Of a stretch of DNA of 64,000 bases, positions 28,701 through 40,700 are shown piece by piece. The DNA is from Mimachlamys varia. Its lineage: Eukaryota; Mollusca; Bivalvia; Pectinida; Pectinidae. The stretch covers positions 8,184,001 to 8,248,000 of the forward strand of contig OX392529.1 of NCBI GenBank assembly GCA_947623455.1, written 5' to 3'. Position numbers and translations under genes: made by a program. The notes beneath the pieces were generated by a model. It was not told the DNA's origin and ran no database searches. It saw only the letters and a program-made list of their open reading frames with translations. Within the stretch, counting starts at the first letter, position 1. Each line of letters starts with the position of its first letter.

Positions 28701-31700
28701 TAATGGACCAGATAATACTCACCCACCTTAAAGTGATTTCAACTCATCATGGTCTCTTTAAGTCCATTGTCGAAACTTAATAATAACATTCCATTTGATA
28801 GATATACCTTCTCGAACCCTCTCGTAGCTTTATGTTGGATATAATGTGTTGTTTACCTATTACTTTGTGTCCACTTGACCACAGCAGTACGGAATTGAAG
28901 CACTTAGCTGTGCTGAAGGAGGTTGATGACCGGTTGATGACCAACTTCAACATAGTGAAGATTATGTCATCCTAAGGCATCTAATTCAGTTCTGTAGCGT
29001 TTACTAGTAAATAAAAAACGATGGATGCATGATAACTGTAAGAAATAATAGATGTTCTTATTTTTGGTAGTACGGTTGCATGCCGGCATGGTCAGATTTT
29101 GCTGACGTTAATGACATCAATCCCCTTGCTGGCAAATTTGACTTTGATGCCAAGTCATTGAGGCTATATGGCTGTCCCTTCGAATAGGCTTAAACAGTCT
29201 GTACCACGTCATCAATACCCCTGTGAAGCCTCATCACCAGTTTCCAATGCAGCTAAAACAATGTAGTTCATACGCGTCGTACACCTAATGGTCACTTTAG
29301 AAAGCCCATAAAGCCTTCAGACTTCACAGTATTCAGTAGATAATTTCTCTTTCAAGAATCCTTTTTTGTTGGAATGATTATGCATTACATATATTGTTGG
29401 AAGGTTACCCCGTAGAAATCTACTTATCGTGTTAAAGTGTTAAACACGTGACTAAAATATATGCAGTGCTGCCTGATTATTAAGGTATTGGCCTATCTAT
29501 TGAATGTTTCTTTTAATCTGCTTCTGGAGGATGTGATAGCAACGGTAACCGGAACTTAAAATAAAAAAAAAAATCCAAGACAAATTGTTATTTTGGTTAA
29601 CATTGCAGAAACAAAATGAGTCTAGATAGTAATCATAAGACACCCTATTTTAAAATGGTATGCTTTACCCCAAACAATCAGCATGGATGAAGTAGTTGGA
29701 CATTCTTAACCAGTAATTAGAAAATATTAATTGGCAATGAAGTATTTGTTTGCCAAATATTCAAAATTTTAAGTGAATATTGGTATTCATAATATCTATT
29801 ATACATCAACGTTATATTAATCTACCTAGGAGTCATTCTGTGTTTATATTAGTTCTCCTTTATGAGAAATACACTTAAAACCTACTAAGATGTTAATAAC
29901 TGACCCAGGTTGATAACCAACAAGAGTTATCTCCCTTACACCATTGCCTTGCACATTGATCTTATTTATATATGTTGTGTTCGTTTATTTCAACCTTAAA
30001 CTTTCAATCTATTAATAAAAAGTGTATTACTTAAACAGCAATATAATACCAACGCATGCGGGAGAGAACTGATATAGGCCCAGCCTGTTGTTCAATCCCA
30101 TTCATTGTACCATCAAAATGAATAAAATTTGTTGAAATGAAATGAACAAAATGAGGAAGAACTCATTTCAACAACTACTGAATCGATGTTAAAGCCAAAC
30201 AAATTAAACATTTACATTAGTACCTTATACAGATTATGTGATATACAACTAGGAAGCACTGTTTTTATTTCTGTTGAAGGTTGTGATAACAACGGTAATC
30301 TGAAGTTTAAATCCGATAATAATACAAGGCAAGCTGGAAACAGCAATACAGTAGCGTTCCAAGGCTCGGCCTACATCGAGTTCAGTGTCACGTCGTCTAC
30401 CGGGGAGGCGGGCCTCAGACTTCGGATAACGTCCCAACGTGCTAGTGGTAACGTATCCAATTAGTTGTTTGATGTACCGTTTTTGATATTAGTGGTTGCT
30501 TGATATACCTTATCCAAGTTGTTCGATAATGATTGTATAGTTTATATTGATTATTTGCTATTAAAACATCCAGATTTCTTTGCGCTCCAGATTGAGTCCT
30601 TCGCGAAAAAAAATAAATGTAGCTCTAAATAGATTAAACAGCACATGCTATTTTCTTTTTTAGACAATACGGAGGCGTGCAGTTCCAGTGGAACATCTAT
30701 CATAGCAACTGAGGAAGTCCAGTATTTTACCAGTACTAACTTTCCTCAACTATATTTAAAGTACGTAAGACTGTATTTGAAGTTATTGTTTGAGTTTTTG
30801 AACTTTTGTTGTATTTTGAAGTGAAATAAGGGTTCTTCTAGGAATTCTTAATCAACCTTCATATATATCCTGAATCCTTGTGTCGTAAGTTTGTCCGTAT
30901 GTAGCCAGTATATATCACGAAAATTTCGATATTTAGAGCAAGCGATATGTATAGAATAACGCCATGTAAATACCAAAGGTTGAAGGACCAAGGATGTTAC
31001 TGTAAAGAAAGGGAGAGTTTGCGATCTCAAAATCGTATTAGTTAGTTTGTCATTGTTTGTCCATAATATACACTTTTTTAATACATGAATTGAAATTACA
31101 CAATAATCGTTCTTTTCTAAATTCTTAAATTAAAGGGGTTTTACGCATTTGACCCATCTGTTTTAGTAGAGGATAAGAACATTTCGATTCCTATTTTGTT
31201 GCCCCTAACATTTCTGACGAGCCCTAGCAGGATGGCACAGCTGTATGATGCAGTTTACTTCATTTTCTGGCATACTGTATCCATTACTAAATTTAAATGT
31301 CGCCGTATGTCTGTGTTACGTCATCTATATACATAAGCTTATTGTTCACCCCTGGGGTATGCATGTTTTTGCATGCTTTGCCAAATGTAATAAACAGCCT
31401 GGCAAATTACATGTCAAAAGCAAGGTCCACGGTTAGGCATGATACATACCAAATAAGGATCAAGTGACTACTCTTGTATGTGCCCGAAAGAGTGATTAAT
31501 AATCTTGTAAAATATCAGTATTGTTCTTAATTCTTCCAAATTCGTCAATTAAAGGGGTTTTGATCACTTGACTGTTCTGCTTTCTTAATTAATGAGAAAT
31601 TTTGTATTCTTCCTTTTGGCCCTTTGGCATCACTGTGAAACATATGTGTGTGTTACGTCATCTTTAAAAGGTGCAGCATGTCTGTGTTAGGTCATCTATC

Positions 31701-34700
31701 TTCATGAGCCAATTGTCCCCCGAGATATGCAAGTGTTCGCATGGTTTGCCAAAAGTAATAAACACCTTGGAAAATTAAATGTAAAAGCAAAGTCCACGGT
31801 TATCAATGATGCATACCGACAATTGATCTAGTTACTTCTGTTAGATTTGCCCGAAATAGTGATTAATAAGCTTGTAAAATATCTATAGATCTGCTAAACA
31901 TTAACTTTATTTTCGCTGTGTAGCGGTGATGAATGTCTGTGGCAGATATCGGCGGGAAACTCCGGAAAAACCGTTGTTTTGACTGTTGAGTTCTACGATA
32001 TAGAGGAAGAGGAGGGCTGTGAAGACCACTTAACCATTGAAGGTAGTGCTTATACTAGATTTTGGTTTATCTTGATGTCATGTTTTTATGTTTTGGCTGT
32101 GATAATAATAATAATAATATACAACATTTGATATCTATCTAGCTAACATAAGCCACTCTAAAGCGCTTTACAGTACATAAATATACAATTCTCATACAAT
32201 CAATACAATTAACACATACATATATATCATCTACAATTATGGGGAGTTCACAGGAGCTGTCTTATCAGGCGCTAACTACTTGTCCTTTACCACCTGGCTA
32301 ATATCTTAATATGTGTGTGTATGTATGTGTGTGTGCTGGAGATGAATTGTGTTGTGTTTGTAGTGGGACCGTGTTTCCTACGGCATCTTTTAGAGTGCCG
32401 CCTGCAAGGATCATTTGGACCTGGGGCTCCAATATATGAACCGAAGTCTGTTTATTTATACTTGTACGTCTATACTCTTACTCATCAACTTACAAAACTA
32501 AAACTATATATTTGGATAACCTCTTGATAATGTAAGCTAGTTAATGCATAAAGGAAGATTTGGTTGTAATAGAACATTTCTGCAAGTTGTATTTTCATCT
32601 TACTAATTTGTACATTTTTGTTTTGATTGGATATGTTGCCGGGATCTATATTTCTCTTTCTATCATTGTCGTCACTGCATGGAGAAGATCTAGATACAAA
32701 GCTTCGTTCTTACGGGTCAGTGCTGTGATGGCATTTGCCATTTGATGGCAAAATACGTACATATAAATGCAAATGATGCTGGTACGCTTATTTTTGGGAG
32801 TAGATCGGATACACCTTGTGGAGAGATAAACATGTAGTGAAGAAATGTTAAAACATACAGAAGTCGCCATGACAGAGCGGTAACTAGGGGACACTATGTG
32901 TATAGATGAATTTGAAGACAAGAAAGCGAAGTTGATGAACTGTAGCCGATGTAAAACATGTTTTTGTATTAGATGATTGTTACGTGGAGAGATGCGACCT
33001 TGCACAACATTATCAGAAAGTTGCGAACCAGTTGAACTGGTCCGGACCTTTTGGCCTGGTGGTAACGTTCTGGCTTCATAACGTAGATGTCTCGGGTTCC
33101 CGTCCCGCTAGTCTCATTTCCTCTCTTTCTCGTAACATATTGTTTATATCCCAAGTCAGGGTTTTTGTTTGTACAAATTATCATGATTGATAATTCCTTT
33201 AATATGGTTACAGCCCCTGGTTCCCTTTTCAATGGTACGTTACCTGCCTAGTGTTGAAAATTGTGACGCCACCAGTGTCATGGAGAAGGCCCCTTTTACC
33301 AAATGATTGCGTTGGTAAATTTGTTAAACACGCCTACAAATAGTTTCATTGGTTCAAATGTTATAAGCTTTGCCCTTAAATATTAATGAAGAGTAGTCCT
33401 GTTTCTCCCAGTCGATAATCCTATTTTTGGGAGACAATAACCCTTCAACGAAGACATTGACTGGCTTATTCTGTTTATTTTTTCTAGGTTTGTCAACAAA
33501 TGCCACACAAATATGTGGGCGAGAATTCTCCCATCCTCTAAAGACGTTCAGAGACACCATTTTAAACGCTAGTTTTTCTTCTTCTGATTCCGATGTGTTT
33601 CATGGATTTGTGTTCAGCGTTGTTATAGAAAAACCATGTACTCCAGCTACTCCAACGATGCTTGAAGCCGGCGTTAGTGTGGGGAGTATCTCCTCTGTTG
33701 GCTATCCCAACAACTACACGTGGTAGGTACACGATAAGAGTCACATTTTAGATATGTGCAGTGGTATCATTGTCAAATCGAAATGGTGTTGAAAGGACGT
33801 TTGGTTAATCAAAAAGTTGAAGAAATGTCTATATACAATTAAGGAACAGTCAACACGGGGCAATATAGTTTACGTCAAATAGTCTACATGAAGCAATGAT
33901 AATTCTGTTGTAGGTTCACTGCTTCTAAGCTGTCAATTTTTTTCAAAATATGCAAAAATGTGATATTACCTCACTTGACATCGGTATTTCCAATTACGAG
34001 GGGGTGATTTTGAACAGTGTTGCACTTGTATATGTTTGAAGAATGCATAAACGCGCAAGTATTATTGTCCAAAATTACAAACAAAAATATTCACTAAAAA
34101 TAAAAGCTAATGTTTAAACAACAACTAAATCAACAGCTAAAGTATTTAGAACCAATGAATCATTAAGCCATTGTTTTTGAGACTCAAACATACAGATTGA
34201 TGTTACTGGAATCTGGAAACTATCAATGTAAATTGCACTTTGAAGCTAAGGCTGGATCTGCTGGAATCCTTCTCGACCTTTTTGATCTGCAATTACATTT
34301 GGAAATTAGTTTCACAAATCGTTGCCATATCAATATAGCAACTCGCGAAGAAGATAGTATGGTTCAGCTATATATCATGCATAAATTAGCTCATATGTCA
34401 GCTATATTCTTGTTAAACTTGTTATGGAGAAGGAATGTAAACTTAGTTTCGTGAAGTAAAACATTCATTACATGGTCCAGTGATCTTATGTATATGTAAA
34501 CGTCGTTAAAATCTTGTTAGAATGAATGCAATAATTATATGTAATATATAAATGTCGACATTCTTTTGAAACAAATATGAAGCGCTTAAAATAGGTATTA
34601 TATCTTGTATACATTATATCCCTTTAGCATTCGCTTCAGCATCAATCAAATATAAATACTGATGTTACTGTCTAGGAACCGACAGACTGGAAACTACAAA

Positions 34701-37700
34701 TGTGAATGGCACATCGAGGCTAAGGATGGTTCTGCTGGAATTCTTCTCGACCTGCACATGGGCGGACTAAGCGTTGGTACACAACTTAACATACACGAGG
34801 GTGAGACAACGTGATATCTATTACTGTTATACTGAAGATAAGACAAGGTATCTTTATTGGATTGGCACAACAAGTTAAACACAGCTCATACATTAAAATG
34901 TCCATTTTTATTAAATAAATTTAAGTCCCATGTTGCTCAAACGAAAAATACAAATACTTTATAAGTAAATACATGAAATAATAACTTTCCTTTGATGAAC
35001 ACATTTAAATATCAAAAGGTTGGTTGGGTGGTACAATGGATAGCGCACTTGCCTTTCACCAAGACGGCCGGGGTTCGATTCCCCGACCGGACGTGAAAAG
35101 GTATGGGGTCACCTGCCCGACCATGTGGGTTTCCTCCCACAATAAGACCCCTCGTGAGCTAACATCTGGGCCAACAAGAGTGATTAATATAAGTTGGATA
35201 ACTTGTTTCATAATTGTTGTAAAATAAAGTTTATATTTATATTAAATATCAAAGCATGTAATGCATAACCGACCTAAGCAAAATAGCTATCGTTATGCCG
35301 TGTGTTTCCCCCTAACAGCTTTCGTCCCTTACTGGCTCCAATACAGGAGAAGTTTGATGGAATGTTCAAAGTTTATTTTCCGTTGGCAAATATGTCATGT
35401 TAAATAGATCAAAGGATATGCTATATCCTATAGAACTTGTAATTCTTTTCATTAGTGGCCGAAATAAACAATTTACGCATACAGCAACAGCGTATAAAAC
35501 ACCTTTATGAGTAATAACCTTTGCTCAGTAACTAAAGTAATTACCTAAGCTCTTTGTCACTTGTAGGGCTCACACTAACTAAACTAATTATCTTTGCTCT
35601 TTGTCACTTGTAAGGCTCACACTAACTAAAGTGATTATCTTTGCCCTTTGTCACTTGTAAGGCTCACACTAACTAAAGTGATTATCTTTGTGCCTTATCA
35701 CTTGTAAGGCTCACGCTAACTAAAGTGATTATCTTTGCTCTTTGTCACTTGTAAGGCTCACACTAACTAAAGTGATTATCTTTGCTCTTTGTCACTTGTA
35801 AGGCTCACGCTAACTAATTAATTATCTTTGCTCTTTGTCACTTGTAAGGCTCACGCTAACTAAATTAATTATCTTTGCTCTTTGTAACTTGTAAGGCTCA
35901 CGCTAACTAAAGTGATTATCTTTGCTCTTCGTCACTTGTAAGGCTCACACTAACTAAAGTGATTATCTTTGCTCTTTGTAACTTGTAAGGCTCACACTAG
36001 CTAAAGTAATTATCTTTGTGCCTTATCAATTGTAAGGCTCACACTAACTAAAGTGATTATCTTTGTGCCTTATCACTTGTAAGGCTCACACTAACTAAAG
36101 TGATTATCTTTGTGCCTTATCACTTGTAAGGCTCACACTAACTTAAGTGATTATCTTTGTGCCTTATCACTTGTAAGGCTCACACTAACTAAAGTAATTA
36201 TCTTTGCTCTTTGTCACTTGTAAGGCTCACACTAACTAAACTAATTATCTTTGCTCTTTGTCACTTTTAAGGCTCACACTAACTAAAATAATTATCTTTG
36301 CTCTTTGTTACTTGTAAGGCTCATACTAACTAAAGTGATTATCTTTGTGCCTTATCACTTGTAAGGCTCACACTAACTGAAGTGATTATCTTTGCTCTTT
36401 GTCACTTGTAAGGCTCACACTAACTTAAGTAATTATCTTTGCTCTTTGTCACTTTTAAGGCTCACACTAACTAAAATAATTATCTTTGCTCTTTGTCACT
36501 TGTAAGGCTCATACTAACTAAAGTGATTATCTTTGTGCCTTATCACTTGTAAGGCTCATACTAACTAAAGTGATTATCTTTGTGTCTTATCACGTGTAAG
36601 GCTCACACTAACTAAAGTAATTATCTTTGCTTTTTTTGTCACTTGTAAAGCCCACACTAACTAAAGTAATTATCTTTGATCTTTGTCACTTGTAAGGCTC
36701 ACACTAACTAAAGTGATTATCTTTGCTCTTTGTCACTATTACGACTCACTAACTAAAGTAATCATCTTTGCTTTTTGTCACTTGTAAGGCTCACACTAAC
36801 TAAAGTAATCATCTTTGCTTTTTGTCACTTGTAAGGCTCACACTAACTAAAGTAATTATCTTTGCTTTTTGTCACTTGTAAGGCTCACACTAACTAAATT
36901 AATTATCTTTGCTCTTTGTCACCTGTAAGGCTCACGCTCACTAAAGTAATTATCTTTGCTCTTTGTCACTTGTAAGGCTCACGCTAACTAAAGTAATTAT
37001 CTTTGCTCTTTGTCACGTGTAAGGCTCACACTAACTAAAGTAATTATCTTTGTGTCTTATCACTTGTAAGGCTCACACTAACTAAAGTAATTATCTTTGC
37101 TTTTTGTCACTTGTAAGGCTCACACTAACTGAATTAATTATCTTTGCTCTTTGTCACCTGTAAGGCTCACGCTAACTAAAGTGATTATCTTTGCTCTTTG
37201 TCACGTGTAAGGCTCACGCTAACTAAATTAATTATCTTTGCTCTTTGTCACTTGTAAGGCTCACACTAACTAAAGTAATTATCTTTGCTCTTTGTCACGT
37301 GTAAGGCTCACACTAACTAAAGTAATTATCTTTGTGTCTTATCACTTGTAAGGCTCACACTAACTAAAGTAATTATCTTTGCTCTTTGTCACGTGTAAGG
37401 CTCACACTAACTAAAGTAATTATCTTTGTGCCTTATCACTTGTAAGGCTCACACTAACGAAATTAATTATCTTTGCTCTTTGTCACGTGTAAGGCTCACA
37501 CTAACTAAAGTAATTATCTTTGTGTCTTATCACTTGTAAGGCTCACACTAACTAAATTAATTATCTTTGTGCCTTATCACTTGTAAGGCTCACACTAACT
37601 AAATTAATTATCTTTGTGCCTTATCACTTGTAAGGCTCACACTAACTAAATTAATTATCTTTGTGCCTTATCACTTGTAAGGCTCACACCCACTAAATTA

Positions 37701-40700
37701 ATCATCTTTGTGCCTTATCACTTGTAAGGCTCACACTAACTAAAGTAATTATCTTTGTGCCTTATCACTTGTAAGGCTCACACTAACTAAATTAATTATC
37801 TTTGTGCCTTATCACTTGTAAGGCTCACACTAACTAAAGTAATTATCTTTGCTCTTTGTCACTTGTAAGGCTCACACTAACTAAAGTAATTATCTTTGCT
37901 CTTTGTCACTTGTAAGGCTCACACTAACTAAAGTAATTATCTTTGCTCTTTGTCACTTGTAAGGCTTATACTAACTAAAGTGATTATCTTTGTGCCTTAT
38001 CACTTGTAAGGCTCACACTAACTGAAGTGATTATCTTTGTGCCTTATCACGTGTAAGGCTCACACTAACTAAAGTAATTATCTTTGCTCTTTGTCACTTG
38101 TAAGGCTCACAATAACTAAATTAATTATCTTTGCTCTTTGTCACTTGTATGGCTCACACTAACTAAAGTGATTATCTTTGTGCCTAATCACTTGTAAGGC
38201 TCACGTTAACTAAATTAATTATCTTTGTGTCTTATCACGTGTAAGGCTCACACTAACTAAAGTAATTATATTTGTGTCTTATCACTTGTAAGGCTCACAC
38301 TAACTAAAGTAATTATCTTTGCTCTTTGTCACTTGTAAGGCTCACACTAACTAAATTAATTATCTTTGCTCTTTGTCACTTGTAAGGCTCACACTAACTA
38401 AAGTAATTATCTTTGCTCTTTGTCACTTGTAAGGCTCACACTAACTAAAGTAATTATCTTTGCTCTTTGTCACTTGTACGGCTCACACTAACTAAAGTAA
38501 TTATCTTTGCTCTTTGTCACTTGTAAGGCTCACACTAACTAAATTAATTATCTTTGCTCTTTGTCACTTGTAAGGCTCACACTAACTAAATTAATTATCT
38601 TTGCTCTTTGTCACTTTTATGGCTCACACTAACTAAAGTGATTATCTTTGTGCCTTATCACTTGTAAGGCTCACACTAACTGAAGTAAGTATCTTTGTGT
38701 CTTATCACTTGTAAGGCTCACACTAACTGAAGTGATTATCTTTGTGCCTTATCACTTGTAAGGCTCACATTAACTGAAGTGATTATCTTTGTGCCTTATC
38801 ACTTGTAAGGCTCACACTAACTGAAGTAATTATCTTTGCTCTTTGTCACTTGTATGGCTCACACTAACTAAATTAATTATCTTTGCTCTTTGTCACTTGT
38901 ATGGCTCACACTAACTAAAGTGATTATCTTTGTGCCTTATCACTTGTATGGCTCACACTAACTAAAGTGATTATCTTTGTGCCTTATCACTTGTAAGGCT
39001 CACACTAACTGAAGTGATTATCTTTGTGCCTTATCACTTGTAAGGCTCACGCTAACTAAATTAATTATCTTTGTGTCTTATCACTTGTAAGGCTCACGCT
39101 AACTAAATTAATTATCTTTGTGTCTTATCACTTGTAAGGCTCACGCTAACTAAATTAATTATCTTTGCTCTTTGTCACTTGTAAGGCTCACACTAACTAA
39201 AGTAATTATCTTTGTGCCTTATCACTTGTAAGGCTCACACTAACTAAATTAATTATCTTTGTGCCTTATCACTTGTAAGGCTCACACTAACTAAATTAAT
39301 TATCTTTGCTCTTTGTCACTTGTAAGGCTCACACTAACTAAAGTAATTATCTTTGCTCTTTGTCACTTGTAAGGCTCACACTAACTAAAATAATTATCTT
39401 TGCTCTTTGTCACTTGTAAGGCTCACACTAACTAAATTAAATATTTTTGCTCTTTGTCACTTGTAAGGCTCACACTAACTTAAGTAATTATATTTGTGCC
39501 TTATCACTTGTAAGGCTCACACTAACTAAATTAATTATCTTTGCTCTTTGTCACTTGTAAGGCTCACACTTACTAAAGTAATTATCTTTGCTCTTTGTCA
39601 CTTGTAAGGCTCACACTAACTAAAATAATTATCTTTGCTCTTTGTCACTTGTAAGGCCCAAACTAACTAAAGTGATTATCTTTGTGTCTTATCACTTGTA
39701 AGGCTCACATTAACTGAAGTGATTATCTTTGCTCTTTGTCACTTGTAAGGCTCACACTAACTAAAGTAATTATCTTTGTGCCTTATCACTTGTAAGGCTC
39801 ACACCAACTATAGTGATTATCTTTGCTCTTTGTCACTTGTAAGGCTCACACTAACTAAAGTAATTATCTTTGCACTTTGTCACCTGTAAGGCTCACACTA
39901 ATTAAATTAATTATCTTTGCTCTTTGTCACTTGTAAGGCTCACACTAACTAAATTAATTATCTTTGTGTCTTATCACGTGTAAGGCTCACACTAACTAAA
40001 GTAATTATCTTTGCTCTTTGTCACGTGTAAGGCTCACACTAACTAAAGTAATTATCTTTGCTCTTTGTCACTTGTAAGGCTCACACTAACTAAAGTAATT
40101 ATCTTTGCTCTTTGTCACCTGTAAGGCTCACACTAATTAAATTAATTATCTTTGCACTTTGTCACCTGTAAGGCTCACACTAACTAAAGTAATTATATTT
40201 GTGCCTTATCACTTGTAAGGCTCACACTAACTAAAGTGATTATCTTTGCTCTTTGTCACTTGTATGGCTCACACTAACTAAAGTAATTGTCTTTGTGCCT
40301 TATCACTTGTAAGGCTCACACTAACTAAAGTGATTATCTTTGCTCTTTGTCACTTGTAAGGCTCACACTAATTAAATTAATTATCTTTGCTCTTTGTCAC
40401 TTGTAAGGCTCACACTAACTAAATTAATTATCTTTGCTCTTTGTCACTTGTAAGGCTCACACTAACTAAAGTAATTATCTTTGCTCTTTGTCACTTGTAT
40501 GGCTCACACTAACTAAAGTAATTATCTTTGTGTCTTATCACTTGTAAGGCTCACACTAACTAAAGTGATTATCTTTGCTCTTTGTCACTTGTATGGCTCA
40601 CACTAACTAAAGTAATTGTCTTTGTGCCTTATCACCTGTAAGGCTCACACTAACTAAAGTGATTATCTTTGCTCTTTGTCACTTGTAAGGCTCACACTAA

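Larger units (their letters stand above)
27451..30279 (+). other. Intron 20, spans the unit 2 / unit 3 boundary
   Basis: Duplicate of intron 10 with boundary about 27,949, SINE 28,227-28,493, relic exon 29,530 and inserted segment about 29,616-30,181. No gene recognised. Confidence 0.6.
32043..33487 (+). other. Intron 23, unit 3
   Basis: 1.45 kb. A retrotransposon fragment replaces the start of the homologous region at 32,091; a SINE-like fragment lies at 33,013; the remainder is only loosely similar to unit 1. An in-frame ATG at 33,427 precedes exon 24. Confidence 0.6.
27949..34800 (+). repeat. Tandem genomic unit 3 (left part recent, right part diverged)
   Basis: Sequence to 32,090 is nearly identical to unit 2. 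An insertion follows, then 32,425-33,487 is only loosely similar to unit 1 intron sequence. Exon 24 is highly conserved, and from 33,723 the introns no longer align by eye. Exon 25 marks the older paralogous part of the gene. Confidence 0.75.

Noticed and set aside
35037..35095. Functional tRNA gene
   Set aside because: Good A and B boxes, but no paired acceptor stem, and the sequence continues into a SINE body. The same reasoning applies at 14,185 and 3,395.
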